Shown here in pieces: positions 20,784 to 30,123 of a stretch of DNA of 31,834 nt. The notes under the pieces were generated by a model. It was not told the DNA's origin and made no database searches. It saw nothing but the letters and a program-made list of their open reading frames with translations. Every line of letters starts with the position of its first letter. Within the stretch, counting starts at the first letter, position 1. Source of the stretch: Oscillospiraceae bacterium. GTDB lineage: Bacteria; Bacillota_A; Clostridia; Oscillospirales; Oscillospiraceae. Both the position numbers and the translations under genes were made by a program. Location of the stretch: positions 1-31,834 of the forward strand of contig JAFUCD010000017.1 in assembly GCA_017459865.1 (NCBI GenBank), in the 5' to 3' direction.

Positions 20784-21431
20784 ATGTCCCTACTGACGAT
20801 CATCCTGAAAATGAGCGAGGGTCTCGGCAAGACCTGCGCCATTTTCGCGCTGACGCTGTTGTTTTCCCTGCCGCTGGGCATGGTCGTGGCGCTGCTGCGC
20901 ATGAGCAGGAGCAAGGTCGTGTCCGCGATCACGCGGTTTTTCATCACGATCCTGCGCGGCACGCCGCTGATGCTGCAGCTGCTCGCGGTCACCTACGGGC
21001 CTTACTATCTGTTCGGCGCGGGCGTCAGCCGCAACAAGCTGATCCCCGTTGTGATCGCCTTTTCCATCAACTACGCGGCGTATTTTGCCGAGATCTACCG
21101 CGGCGGCATCGAATCGATCCCCGTCGGGCAGTATGAGGCGGCGACGGTGCTGGGCTATACGAAATTCCAGACCTTCATGCGCATCATCCTGCCGCAGGTC
21201 ATCAAGCGCATCCTGCCCAGCGTGACCAACGAGATCGTCACGCTGGTCAAGGACACGTCGATCGCCTTCACGGTCTCCTATCAGGAGATGTTCACGATCG
21301 GCAAGCAGATCGCAAATTCCCAGACGAGCTTTGTGCCCTTCGTGGTCGCGGGCGTGTTCTATTATGTTTTGAACTTCGTCGTCGACCGCGTGATGGGCAG
21401 AGTCGAAAAGCGTCTGGACTACTATCAGTAA
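20784..21431 (+). CDS. Amino-acid ABC transporter permease (HisM/GlnP family)
   Basis: 215 residues with about five membrane helices. It has the conserved cytoplasmic EAA loop [21 protein letters not shown] (117-137), where the ATPase docks, and the RGTPLMLQL motif (58-66) typical of polar amino-acid permeases. It probably acts as a homodimer, as only one permease gene is present. The ATPase gene follows after 14 bases. Confidence 0.93.
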   Translation: MSLLTIILKMSEGLGKTCAIFALTLLFSLPLGMVVALLRMSRSKVVSAITRFFITILRGTPLMLQLLAVTYGPYYLFGAGVSRNKLIPVVIAFSINYAAYFAEIYRGGIESIPVGQYEAATVLGYTKFQTFMRIILPQVIKRILPSVTNEIVTLVKDTSIAFTVSYQEMFTIGKQIANSQTSFVPFVVAGVFYYVLNFVVDRVMGRVEKRLDYYQ

Positions 21432-21445
21432 GGGGGGCGGCGGAT

Positions 21446-22207
21446 ATGGATGCAAAGACTGCGCAGGCGATCCTCGAGATTCGCGCGCTGCAGAAATCCT
21501 TCGGCGCGCTCACCGTGCTGAAGGACATCTCGCTGGACGTCGAGCCCGGCAACGTCGTGTCGATCATCGGGCCCTCGGGCTCGGGCAAATCAACGCTGCT
21601 GCGCTGCGCCACGTTCCTCGAGACCGCGGACGGCGGCGACATCCTCTACGACGGGCAGTATGCCGTGCAGGGCGGCGTCTACGCCCCGAAGCAGGAGCTG
21701 AACGCCTTGCGCACGCGCTTCGGGCTGGTGTTCCAGAGCTTCAACCTCTTCCCGCATTATTCCGTCATGCGCAACATCACCGAGGCGCCGATCCTCCACG
21801 GCGAGGATAAGGACGAGGTGCGCGCGCGGGGCGCGGAGCTTTTGAAGAAGATGGGACTGGAGGGCAAGGAGAACGCCTATCCCTGCCAGCTCTCCGGCGG
21901 GCAGCAGCAGCGCGTCGCCATCGCGCGGGCGCTGGCGCTCCGGCCCGAGATCCTGTTTTTCGACGAGCCGACCAGCGCGCTCGATCCCGAGCTCACGGGC
22001 GAGGTGCTCAAGGTCATCCGCCAGCTCGCCGAGGAAAAAATGACCATGGTCGTCGTCACGCACGAGATGCCCTTCGCCCGGGCGGTGTCGAACCGCGTCA
22101 TCTTCATGGACGGCGGCGTCATCGTCGAGCAGGGCGATCCCGAGATCGTGCTCGGCGACCCGCGGCAGGAGCGCACGCGCCAGTTCCTGCGCAATTATCA
22201 GCGATGA
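21446..22207 (+). CDS. Amino-acid ABC transporter ATP-binding protein (GlnQ family)
   Basis: 253 residues with all ABC ATPase motifs: Walker [10 protein letters not shown] (42-50), Q-loop Gln97, signature LSGGQQQR (149-156), Walker B with D-loop [11 protein letters not shown] (170-180), and the switch His in VVTHEMPFA. It powers uptake of the amino acid delivered by the lipoprotein at 19897 and possibly also by the permuted one. Its stop overlaps the start of the racemase-like gene (ATGA), linking transport with the next enzyme. Confidence 0.94.
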   Translation: MDAKTAQAILEIRALQKSFGALTVLKDISLDVEPGNVVSIIGPSGSGKSTLLRCATFLETADGGDILYDGQYAVQGGVYAPKQELNALRTRFGLVFQSFNLFPHYSVMRNITEAPILHGEDKDEVRARGAELLKKMGLEGKENAYPCQLSGGQQQRVAIARALALRPEILFFDEPTSALDPELTGEVLKVIRQLAEEKMTMVVVTHEMPFARAVSNRVIFMDGGVIVEQGDPEIVLGDPRQERTRQFLRNYQR

Positions 22208-22980
22208 AGCTCGCGTATCGTGTGTTCGATCCGACCGGGAACATCACGCTTCTGGTCGAGACGCCCGTGCCCGCGGAGACCCGGGCCGCCGTCGCATCAC
22301 GGCTCATGGCGCTGGAGCCGGCGGCGGAGCAGGCGGGGTTTCTCGCCCCGGACGCGGAGACGGACGTCGCCCTGAGCATGGCGGGCGGCGAGTTTTGCGG
22401 CAACGCGACCATGAGCGCCGCGTTCTGCGCCGCCGAGGCGGCGGGTCAGGAGGCGGGGACGTTCTTCGTGCGCGTCTCCGGCGCGGACACGCCCGTGCGC
22501 GCGCAGGTCGCGCGCCAGCCGGACGGCACGGCGCGCGTCGCGGTGGATATGCCGCCCCCCGAGACGATCGGGCAGCGGCTGCTGCCCGGCGTCGGGACGG
22601 TGCCCGTCGTGCGCTTTCCCGGCATCACCCATGTCATCCTCACCGAGCCGATGCCGCGGCCCCTTGCGGAACGCCAGGCGCGCGTTTGGTGCGCCGCGCT
22701 GGGCGCGGACGCATTGGGGCTGATGTTCCTCGATCAGCGTCGCGGCGCGCTCACGCCGCTGGTCTATGTCCCGGCGGTGGACACGCTCTGCTGGGAGCAT
22801 TCCTGCGCCAGCGGCACGACGGCGGTGGGCGCGTATCTCGCCGCCGAGCAGGGCAACAGCGTGGCACTGGAGCTCCGCCAGCCCGGCGGCAGCCTGATGC
22901 TCGAAGCGGACGGCGAGATCCTCCGCCTCACCGGCACGGTGCGGTGCGGAGAACGCAGAGAAGCGGAGATCGAAATTTAA
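22204..22980 (+). CDS. DapF-fold amino-acid racemase/epimerase-like enzyme
   Basis: 258 residues related to diaminopimelate epimerase, with the two-cysteine, cofactor-free racemase site. Cys65 is in [11 protein letters not shown] (aligned with QCGNGxRC of DapF) and Cys201 in [15 protein letters not shown] (aligned with the CGSGA/CGTGA motif). The substrate-contacting Arg of DapF GNGxR is replaced by Met70 (GNATM), so diaminopimelate is unlikely. Relatives of this branch include histidine racemases such as staphylococcal CntK and a fusobacterial enzyme. The ATGA overlap with the transporter ATPase suggests it converts the imported amino acid between L and D forms. The substrate is inferred only from context. 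Confidence 0.8.
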   Translation: MKLAYRVFDPTGNITLLVETPVPAETRAAVASRLMALEPAAEQAGFLAPDAETDVALSMAGGEFCGNATMSAAFCAAEAAGQEAGTFFVRVSGADTPVRAQVARQPDGTARVAVDMPPPETIGQRLLPGVGTVPVVRFPGITHVILTEPMPRPLAERQARVWCAALGADALGLMFLDQRRGALTPLVYVPAVDTLCWEHSCASGTTAVGAYLAAEQGNSVALELRQPGGSLMLEADGEILRLTGTVRCGERREAEIEI

Positions 22981-22997
22981 AATGCAGCACAGACGCA

Positions 22998-23037
22998 TCC
23001 GGCGCCCTGAGCGATCGCTCAGGGCGCCGGATTTTGG
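22998..23037 (+). terminator. Terminator of the ABC-racemase operon
   Basis: A perfect 34-base palindrome (22998-23014 with 23015-23031) with centre GATC, followed by TTTTGG. Confidence 0.85.
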
Positions 23038-23115
23038 AACGGGCTGTCAGATCATCCCATGTCCATCGCCGCGCCGACAACAACGCGTCCGCATTCGACG
23101 ACCAACACATGGACG

Positions 23116-23155
23116 AAAACGCGCTGCAGGCAGCTGCCCGCAGCGCGTTTTTTGG
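23116..23155 (-). terminator. Terminator of the SLH-GH2 operon
   Basis: AAAACGCGCTGC (23116-23127) pairs with GCAGCGCGTTTT (23140-23151); the loop contains GGCAGCTGCC. U-tracts exist on both sides, so it can work in both directions between the convergent operons. Confidence 0.75.
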
Positions 23156-23168
23156 ATAGGATCCGGGA

Positions 23169-25631
23169 TCAGGAAACCGTGAACGTGATCGCAACGGGCT
23201 CCGTGCCCTCGGCCTCGATGGTGACCTTCGCCGTGCCCCGCTCGCCCGCGGTGCGGACGATCACGCCGCCGAGTCCCCCGCGCAGCATGTTGTGCTCCGC
23301 GCCGATCAGCCGCACGGGGCCCTCGGCGGTGATGCGCAGCGCGCCGTTGAAAAACGGCAGGACGTTGTCGTTCTGGTCCGTCATCGCGATGCGCACGAGC
23401 GTCGCGTCGTAGGTCTCGCCCTCGCGCAGATGCGTGCTTCCGGCGTCGCAGCGCAGGACGCGCGCCTTTGCCGGCGCCTTGCGCACGGATTTGACGACCA
23501 CGCCGTCGACCACGGCGTCGAAGCGGTACTCGATGGCGGCGTCGCCCCAGTTGCCGATGTACTTGCCGTAGAGCTGATACGCCTGCTCGAAGGTCATGCC
23601 GTGGCGCGCTATCAGATACGCGCCGCGCGCGAGCTGCGCGGGCGGCATCTGGTTCGAGCCGAACCGCGCGTTGTAGTTGAGCATATCCTTGACCAGCTTT
23701 GCCTGCAGGGGCGTGAAGTCCTCACCCTCGCGCACGCTGTCGCCGAGGAAGTCGTCCACCTCGATGGGCGGGTTCGGCATGTGCCTGTACGGCGAATCCT
23801 TATGCGTGTAGCTGCGGATGAAGACGCCGTTTTTATACATCTTCACCTCGTCGGCGTTCGTGAAAATCAGGATCCGGCCGCGGTTCCCGGCGGGATGCTC
23901 GCCGATGTCCATGGAGGAGCTGATCTCGAGCACGGGGTCGCCGTCGCTCTGTGCGGCATAGACCGCCGCCGCCAGCTTCGGGTTGCGGAACATGTCCGTC
24001 ACGCCGTGGTAGCAAATGCGGTCGCCGCTGCCGAAATCGAGGTGCGTGTTGTAGTCGAACATGCACCAGCCGAACGAGCCCGCGACGCCCTTCTCGCGGA
24101 AGGCGGCGTCGAGGACGTTCGCGTGCCGGAGCGCGTGCTCCAGCCGGTGCTCCTCGGCATCGAAGGTCTTGGTGGGGAACATGTGACCGTTGTATTCGCT
24201 GATCACGTAGGCCTTCTGCATGTCGCTCGTGACGGCGCTCTTCGGCTCGCAGCCGGCGTTTTTGCCGGTGTGGGAGAAATCGTTGTAGGTGTACACGTCC
24301 TCCAGCAGACTCGAGCGCTTGTGGCAGCGCACGCCCGCTGTGGCGCGGGTGGGGTCGAGCGCGCGGGCGGCGGCGTTGGTCTGCGTGTAGAGGGCGTCGT
24401 CGTCGCGGCTTTCGTTGATGCGCACGCCCCAGAGGATGATGCTCGGGTGGTTGCGGTACTGCAGTACCATGTCCTCGGTGTTGCGCACGGCCTGCTGCTT
24501 CCAGGCCTCGCCGCCGATGTGCTGCCAGCCGGGGATCTCCGTGAACACCAGCAGCCCCAGCTCGTCGCAGCGGTCGATGAAGTGCTGCGACTGCGGATAG
24601 TGCGAGGTGCGCACGGCGTTCAGGCCCAGCTCGTTTTTCAGGATGTCAGCGTCCATGCGCTGCATGCGCGCCGGGGCGGCGTAGCCGATCCAGGGCCAGC
24701 TCTGGTGGCGGTTGAGGCCCACGAGCTGCACGCGCCGTCCGTTTAAGAAAAAGCCGCTGGCGCGCCATTCCGCGCGGCGGAAGCCGAAGGTCGTGCTGCT
24801 CTCGTGCAGCACCGTGCCGCCGCAAAGGAGCGCGGTGTCCAGCCGGTAGAGCGCGGGGGAGGCAACGTCCCAGAGCGCGGCGTCCGGCAGACGCAGCGCG
24901 CGTGTGCACGTCGCACGGTCGCCCTCGCCCGGCGTGAACGTGAGCGCGCTCAGCGGGGCGGAGGCCGTGACCATGGGCCGGTCCTCGCCGCAGCGCGTGA
25001 TGGTCTGGCGCAGCACGCTGTTTTCGCGGTCAGGCGTGCCGCGCAGCGTGACGATGGTCTCCACGCGCCCTTCAAAGCGCACCGCTGCGATCCTGCGCGC
25101 GTTGTCGCGCCTGTGCACCAGCCCCGCGCCGTCCGGGATCGACGGGCGCACGCACACGTCGTCGACGAAGGCGCCCTCATACACGTCCAGCCATGCCTCG
25201 CGGTAGAGTCCGCCGTAGGTCATGTAGTCGATCACATAGCCGAAGGGCGGGAAATCCTGCTGCTCGCGGGAGTCCACGCGGATCGTGAGCAGCGCGTCGC
25301 TGCCCGGCGTGAGCGCCTCGGTGAGCTCCGTCGTGAAGGCCGTGTAGCCGCAGCGGTGCTCCGAGAGCCTCCGCCCGTCCACATAGACCTCTGCCAGGTG
25401 CCCCGCCGCGCCGAGCGTGAGAAACACGCGCCGGCCCGCCCAGTCCGCGGGCACATGCAGCACGCGGCGATAGCCGCATACCATCTGGTAGATGGACTCG
25501 TCAAAATAGTCGTAGGGGGTCTGCCTGCAGGTGTGCGGGAGCTCGACCGTCTCAAACGCGCCCTCGCCGCGCGCGAATGCGTCGTCATAGCGCTCGGTAA
25601 AGCTCCAGTCCCGATTCAAGGCGATACGCAT
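23169..25631 (-). CDS. Glycoside hydrolase family 2 enzyme (beta-galactosidase-like)
   Basis: 820 residues in GH2 order: N-terminal sugar-binding jelly roll (about 1-150, with CGYRRVLHVP and GGLYREAWLDV), immunoglobulin-like domain (about 155-285), TIM barrel (about 286-560), then C-terminal beta domains of DUF4982 type. The acid/base pair is N406-E407 (WGVRINES) and the nucleophile is probably E479 (VISEYNGHMFPT). The motif RTSHYPQSQHFIDRCDELGL is standard. GH2 enzymes remove beta-linked galactose, glucuronate or mannose; which one cannot be told. No signal peptide is seen, so it should act in the cytoplasm on imported oligosaccharides. SD GGAGGG is six bases before the ATG. It follows the SLH gene by 27 bases. 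Confidence 0.88.
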   Translation of the reverse strand: MRIALNRDWSFTERYDDAFARGEGAFETVELPHTCRQTPYDYFDESIYQMVCGYRRVLHVPADWAGRRVFLTLGAAGHLAEVYVDGRRLSEHRCGYTAFTTELTEALTPGSDALLTIRVDSREQQDFPPFGYVIDYMTYGGLYREAWLDVYEGAFVDDVCVRPSIPDGAGLVHRRDNARRIAAVRFEGRVETIVTLRGTPDRENSVLRQTITRCGEDRPMVTASAPLSALTFTPGEGDRATCTRALRLPDAALWDVASPALYRLDTALLCGGTVLHESSTTFGFRRAEWRASGFFLNGRRVQLVGLNRHQSWPWIGYAAPARMQRMDADILKNELGLNAVRTSHYPQSQHFIDRCDELGLLVFTEIPGWQHIGGEAWKQQAVRNTEDMVLQYRNHPSIILWGVRINESRDDDALYTQTNAAARALDPTRATAGVRCHKRSSLLEDVYTYNDFSHTGKNAGCEPKSAVTSDMQKAYVISEYNGHMFPTKTFDAEEHRLEHALRHANVLDAAFREKGVAGSFGWCMFDYNTHLDFGSGDRICYHGVTDMFRNPKLAAAVYAAQSDGDPVLEISSSMDIGEHPAGNRGRILIFTNADEVKMYKNGVFIRSYTHKDSPYRHMPNPPIEVDDFLGDSVREGEDFTPLQAKLVKDMLNYNARFGSNQMPPAQLARGAYLIARHGMTFEQAYQLYGKYIGNWGDAAIEYRFDAVVDGVVVKSVRKAPAKARVLRCDAGSTHLREGETYDATLVRIAMTDQNDNVLPFFNGALRITAEGPVRLIGAEHNMLRGGLGGVIVRTAGERGTAKVTIEAEGTEPVAITFTVS

Positions 25632-25658
25632 GGTGTTCCCTCCGTGTGCATGCTAAAA

Positions 25659-27254
25659 TCAAAGCTCCGTCAGCCACAGGCTGCCGTCCAGCCCGCTGTC
25701 CTGGATCGCGAGCGTCACGGTGCGGTCGCCGATCGTATAGCGCACGCCGAAGCGCGCCGCCACATCGGGGATGCCCGTGCGCAGCAGGAAGCTCTCGCCG
25801 TCCGACAGCTTGCCCGCCTCATAGACCGTCACGCTCGTGTCGGGCACGAGCTCGCCGTCCTCGGTGAGCATCAGCGCGGTAATGGCGAGGTCCTCCACGT
25901 CGCCGACGGCGGTGAAGAGGATCTCCTTGCCGACCTCGTCGGTCTCATAGTCGGGCGTCCGGTCGTGCTCGATGCCGGTCAGATCCGAGACGTGCAGTCC
26001 CGGGGCGCACATCGCGCGGCTCAGGAACGTGACGATCTGCGCGCGCGTGCAGGGGCCGTCGGGCACGAAGGTGGTCGCGGTCATGCCGCTGGTCACGCCG
26101 GTCTCCTGCGCCCAGCCCACGGCGGAGGCATAGTAGGCGTCCTTGTCAACGTCCGTGAAGGCGGGGACCGCCGCGCTCGGGTGCGCCGCGTCGCGCCACA
26201 GGAACGTGACGGTCTGCGCGCGGGTGACGGTGTCGTCGGGGACGAAGGTCGTCTCGGTGACGCCCGCCGTGATGCCCAGCGTGACCGCCCAGCGGACGGC
26301 CTCGTAGTAGTAGGCGTCCTGCTCCACATCGGTGAAGGGGATCTCGTCGTCGCCCGCCACCTTCGGCGAGCCGTGCGCGCGCCACAGGAACGTGACGATC
26401 TGCGCGCGCGTGCAGGTGTCGTCGGGGGAGAAGGTCGTGTCGCTCGTGCCCTTGGTCACGTCGTGCAGCAGCGCCCACTCCACGCTGTCGGAATACCAGG
26501 TGTCGGCGGGCACGTCCGTGAACGCGCCGATGTGACCCTCGAGTCTGCCGAGCAGATACTCCAGCGGCAGCCCGTCGCTCGTGCTGTCAAAGTCCCAGAG
26601 ATCCAGCTTGGCGTACTTGTCGGGCTTGGTCATCCAGGACTCGAAGCGCTCGACGGAAAACATCGCGTCGCCCTCGTCGGTGTGCTCCACGCAGGAGAAA
26701 TCGTCGTGCGAGATGGACGACTCGCCGTCCTCGGGGAACAGCTCGATGTAGTCGAACTCCAGCCGGGACAGAGACTTCAGCGCGCCGTCTGAGAGCACAT
26801 AGCGCTCGGCGTCGCCCGTGATGTGGATGCGCTCGCCGTCCTCCGAGGAGCCGTAGTCCTCGGGGCAGCTCTGCTCCACCACGAGCATGGTCCTGCCGTC
26901 CTTCTCCACGATGGAGGCCATGCCGTTCGTGCCGCCGACCTCGAAAAAGACCGGGCGGCGGTCCAGCAGGACCTCGCACTTCTCGTCGGCGATCGTGCAG
27001 ACGGTCAGCACCACGCCCTTTGCGTCGGGGTGCTCCTCGCTCGCGGCGCGGTAGAGCATCAGCAGCTCGTCCGTGCCGTCTCCGTCCAGATCGCTCAGCA
27101 TCCCGTAGCCGGGAAATTCCGTTCCGTTGTCCTCGATCGCCGCCTTCACGGCGTCGATGTAAGCGCTGTAGGGCGCGGCAGCCGCGGCGCTCAGCGTCAG
27201 CAGCGATACCGCCAGCACCAGCGTCAGCAGCAGACATAACAGTCGTCTTTTCAT
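25659..27254 (-). CDS. Secreted S-layer-homology (SLH) domain protein
   Basis: 531 residues. A signal peptide (1-27, ending in an Ala run) is followed by a unique domain of about 210 residues with a calcium-loop-like LSDLDGDGTDEL (52-63). Three SLH domains then follow (about 245-293, 307-353, 366-413), each with (F)TDV...YYxxAVxWA, TTFxPD and TRAQxVTFLxR. A C-terminal beta-rich domain of about 110 residues ends the protein. SLH triplets hold proteins on the cell wall through pyruvylated polymers. The start is ATG 27254 behind AGGAGGATC; the longer frame runs through the promoter. Function of the unique domain is unknown. Confidence 0.88.
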   Translation of the reverse strand: MKRRLLCLLLTLVLAVSLLTLSAAAAAPYSAYIDAVKAAIEDNGTEFPGYGMLSDLDGDGTDELLMLYRAASEEHPDAKGVVLTVCTIADEKCEVLLDRRPVFFEVGGTNGMASIVEKDGRTMLVVEQSCPEDYGSSEDGERIHITGDAERYVLSDGALKSLSRLEFDYIELFPEDGESSISHDDFSCVEHTDEGDAMFSVERFESWMTKPDKYAKLDLWDFDSTSDGLPLEYLLGRLEGHIGAFTDVPADTWYSDSVEWALLHDVTKGTSDTTFSPDDTCTRAQIVTFLWRAHGSPKVAGDDEIPFTDVEQDAYYYEAVRWAVTLGITAGVTETTFVPDDTVTRAQTVTFLWRDAAHPSAAVPAFTDVDKDAYYASAVGWAQETGVTSGMTATTFVPDGPCTRAQIVTFLSRAMCAPGLHVSDLTGIEHDRTPDYETDEVGKEILFTAVGDVEDLAITALMLTEDGELVPDTSVTVYEAGKLSDGESFLLRTGIPDVAARFGVRYTIGDRTVTLAIQDSGLDGSLWLTEL

Positions 27255-27318
27255 GTTTGGAGATCCTCCTGTGGTTGATAAGACCGGTGTTTCCGCCGGC
27301 GGATACAAATCCAATATT

Positions 27319-27348
27319 ATCATATCACGCCGGAGCCGTTTTCGGCAA
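27319..27348 (-). promoter_or_regulatory. Promoter of the SLH-GH2 operon
   Basis: On the minus strand -35 TTGCCG (27348-27343), spacer 18, -10 TATGAT (27324-27319), with TG just upstream of the -10 region. It lies directly after the hydF terminator. Confidence 0.55.
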
Positions 27349-27359
27349 GTAGGAGATCA

Positions 27360-27392
27360 AAAATCGGGCGCGTTCCAAACGAACGCGCCCGA
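27360..27392 (-). terminator. Terminator of hydE-hydG-hydF
   Basis: Perfect 12-bp stem TCGGGCGCGTTC with GAACGCGCCCGA (27364-27375 with 27381-27392), loop of five; on the minus strand TTTTTGATC follows. Confidence 0.85.
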
Positions 27393-27413
27393 GGCGGGAG
27401 GAAATGGGATGGG

Positions 27414-28607
27414 TCATTGTTTTTCCGCGATGTCCGGGAACAGACTGAGACTGCGGCGCAGGATGCCGGTGCGGTGGGCGATCAGCGTGCCGTAGTTCGT
27501 GAAGGGCACGCCCTGATCCTCGGCGCATTTCCGGCGATAGCGCATCTCGCGCTCATTGAGCATACAGCCGCCGCAATGGACGATGAGCGCGTAGGGGCTC
27601 AGATCCTCGGGAAATTCCCGCCCGGAGGTGAACGCAAAGTTCAGCGCCCGCCCGGTCATCTCGCCGAGCCAGCGGGGGAGCTTCACCGTGCCGATGTCCT
27701 CGCACTGGCGGTGGTGCGTGCAGCCCTCGGAGATGAGCACCGTGTCGCCGTCACGCAGCGCCGCGATGTGCCGCACGCCGTCCACGGCGGTCTCCAGGAT
27801 GCCCTTGTAGCGGGCGAAGAGGATGGAAAACGAGGTGAGCGGGATGTCCTCCGGCACCAGATCCTTCACGATGTGAAACGCCTGGCTGTCTGTCACGACG
27901 AGCTTCGGCGGCGCCTTGAGCGCGTGCAGCACGCCGGTGAGCTGCTCCGGCTGCGTGACGACGCAGCTGGCTTCGCTGTCGAGCACGTCGCGGATCGTCT
28001 GCACCTGCGGCAGGATCATGCGTCCTTTCGGCGCGGAGGCGTCGATCGGCGTGACGAGCACGACGAGATCCTCTCCGGTCAGCAGGTCTCCGATCACGCG
28101 CTTTTCGTCCGGGCGGTCGGCGAGCGCCGCGATGCGCTCCTTGAGCGCGCGGATGCCGTCGCCGGTCTTCGCGCTCACGGCGAGCGTGTGCGCGCCCGTC
28201 TCCGGCGGCGGGGCGAGATCGGTCTTGTTGAATACCACGAGATGCGCGACGTCCTTTTGCTCCATGTCGCGCAGCAGGGCGCGGTCCGCCGCCTGCATGC
28301 CGACGGCGGCGTCCACGACCAGCACGGCGACGTCGCATTTGTTCAGCGCCTGCCGCGCGCGCTGCACGCGCTTTGCGCCGAGCTCGCCCTCGTCGTCCAG
28401 ACCCGGGGTATCGATGATCACGACCGGACCGAGCGGCAGCAGCTCCATCGCCTTCTGCACGGGGTCGGTCGTGGTGCCCTTCACGTCGGACACAATGGAC
28501 AGCGCTTGCCCGGTCACGGCGTTTACGACGCTGGATTTGCCGGCGTTGCGCATGCCGAAAAAGCCGATGTGCACCCGCTCGCCGGAGGGTGTGCTGTTCA
28601 GACTCAT
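27414..28607 (-). CDS. hydF: [FeFe]-hydrogenase H-cluster maturation GTPase HydF
   Basis: 397 residues, the normal HydF length. The N-terminal GTPase has P-loop GMRNAGKSS (18-26), DTPG (66-69) and NKTD (127-130). A central dimerisation domain follows. The C-terminal domain binds a [4Fe-4S] cluster with ligands in C296-x-H298 (EGCTHH) and HCGGC (C345, C348). HydF is the scaffold on which the diiron subcluster made by HydE and HydG is assembled before transfer to HydA. It lies 10 bases after hydG, SD GAGGAAACC. Confidence 0.96.
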   Translation of the reverse strand: MSLNSTPSGERVHIGFFGMRNAGKSSVVNAVTGQALSIVSDVKGTTTDPVQKAMELLPLGPVVIIDTPGLDDEGELGAKRVQRARQALNKCDVAVLVVDAAVGMQAADRALLRDMEQKDVAHLVVFNKTDLAPPPETGAHTLAVSAKTGDGIRALKERIAALADRPDEKRVIGDLLTGEDLVVLVTPIDASAPKGRMILPQVQTIRDVLDSEASCVVTQPEQLTGVLHALKAPPKLVVTDSQAFHIVKDLVPEDIPLTSFSILFARYKGILETAVDGVRHIAALRDGDTVLISEGCTHHRQCEDIGTVKLPRWLGEMTGRALNFAFTSGREFPEDLSPYALIVHCGGCMLNEREMRYRRKCAEDQGVPFTNYGTLIAHRTGILRRSLSLFPDIAEKQ

Positions 28608-28617
28608 GATGGTTTCC

Positions 28618-30066
28618 TCAGAAGCGGAAGTCGCGGCGGTTGGAGCTGCGGATCGCCTCGATGTTCTCGCGGGCGATGGTCTTCACCTTTTCGTTCGGGA
28701 TGCGTTCAAGCTCGCGCGCGACCATCGCGTAGCCGATCTCCTTGGTGTCCGGCGCGGCGTAGTCCTCCAGATATTCGCACAGCGTCATCAGCGCGTTCGG
28801 GTGGCAGCAGTTGAGGATCTGTCCGCTCTTGCACAGCGCCATGAAGCGGTCGCCCGTGCGCCCCGCGCGGTAGCAGGCCGTGCAGAACGAGGGAATAAAG
28901 TCCTGCTCCATCAGCCAGCGGACGACCTCGTCGAGCGTGCGCTGGTCGCTCACGTCGAACTGCTCGGTGTCGTGCGGGCGCTCTTCCTCGGTGTAGCCGC
29001 CGACGCTCGTGCGGCTGCCGCCGCTGATCTGGCTCACGCCGAGGCGCAGCAGCTTTTCGCGCACGCCCTGGTTCTCGCGCGTGGAGATAATCATGCCGGT
29101 GTAGGGCACCGCGAGCCGGATGCAGGCGGTGAGCTTGGCGAAGGTATCGTCGTCGATGCCGCCGTCGAATTCGTCGGGGTCGATGTCGTCGGCGCGCTTG
29201 ACGCGCGGCACGCTGATCGTGTGCGGTCCCACGCCGTGCACGGCCTCGAGATGCTCCGCGTGCATCAGCAGCCCCGCGAACTCGTATTTATACATCTCCA
29301 GCCCGAACAGCACGCCCAGACCCACGTCGTCGATGCCGCCCTGCATGGCGCGGTCGTGCGCCTCGGTGTGGTAGGCGTAGTCGTGCTTCGGTCCCGTGGG
29401 ATGGAGCTTTAAGTAGCTCTCCTTGTGGTAGGTCTCCTGGAAGAGGATATAGGTGCCGATGCCGGCCTCCTTGAGCTTGCGGTAATTCTCCACGGTCGTG
29501 GCGGCGATGTTCACGTTCACGCGGCGGATGTCGCCGTTTTTGTGGTGCACGGAGTAGATCGTCTCGATGCATTCGAGGATGTACTCGATGGGGTTGTTCA
29601 CCGGGTCCTCGCCCGCCTCGATCGCGAGACGCTTGTGGCCCATGTCCTGCAGCGCGATGACCTCGGCGCGCACCTCGTCCTGGGTGAGCTTCTTGCGCGG
29701 GATGTGCTTGTTTTTCAGGTGGTACGGGCAGTAGAGACAACCGTTGACGCAGTAGTTGGAGAGATACAGCGGCGCGAAGATGACGATGCGGTTGCCGTAG
29801 TACGCCATCTTGATTTCCTCGGCGATCTCATACATGCGCTCGATCTTTTCGGGGATCTCGCAGGCCAGCAGCACGGACGCCTCGCGGTGGGTCAGGCCCT
29901 GACATACATAGCCCTTCTCGCCCTTTCTCGGGCGCGCCTTTTCGAGGATCTGATCGATCAGCTCGATGTTGTTCTTGTTCTCCTCGGCGTAGGCGAGGGT
30001 CGCGCGGATCTCTTCATCGTTGATGAATTCCTCCGCCTTCATGGATCTGGGATCATAAACAGCCAT
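28618..30066 (-). CDS. hydG: [FeFe]-hydrogenase maturase HydG (radical SAM tyrosine lyase)
   Basis: 482 residues. The radical SAM cluster motif is C106-x3-C110-x2-C113 (CVNGCLYC), and the C-terminal auxiliary cluster motif CX2CX22C is complete (C395, C398, C421). HydG splits tyrosine to give CO and cyanide on an iron centre used for the H-cluster. The start is ATG 30066 (MAVYDPRS), with AAGGAGAAAACTGAA in front of it; the nine extra codons of the longer frame contain this SD. Middle gene of hydE-hydG-hydF. Confidence 0.96.
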   Translation of the reverse strand: MAVYDPRSMKAEEFINDEEIRATLAYAEENKNNIELIDQILEKARPRKGEKGYVCQGLTHREASVLLACEIPEKIERMYEIAEEIKMAYYGNRIVIFAPLYLSNYCVNGCLYCPYHLKNKHIPRKKLTQDEVRAEVIALQDMGHKRLAIEAGEDPVNNPIEYILECIETIYSVHHKNGDIRRVNVNIAATTVENYRKLKEAGIGTYILFQETYHKESYLKLHPTGPKHDYAYHTEAHDRAMQGGIDDVGLGVLFGLEMYKYEFAGLLMHAEHLEAVHGVGPHTISVPRVKRADDIDPDEFDGGIDDDTFAKLTACIRLAVPYTGMIISTRENQGVREKLLRLGVSQISGGSRTSVGGYTEEERPHDTEQFDVSDQRTLDEVVRWLMEQDFIPSFCTACYRAGRTGDRFMALCKSGQILNCCHPNALMTLCEYLEDYAAPDTKEIGYAMVARELERIPNEKVKTIARENIEAIRSSNRRDFRF

Positions 30067-30123
30067 TTCAGTTTTCTCCTTTGTTTTTATCATGAAGCGT
30101 CGGGCAGCGCCTGCCCGCGCGGT

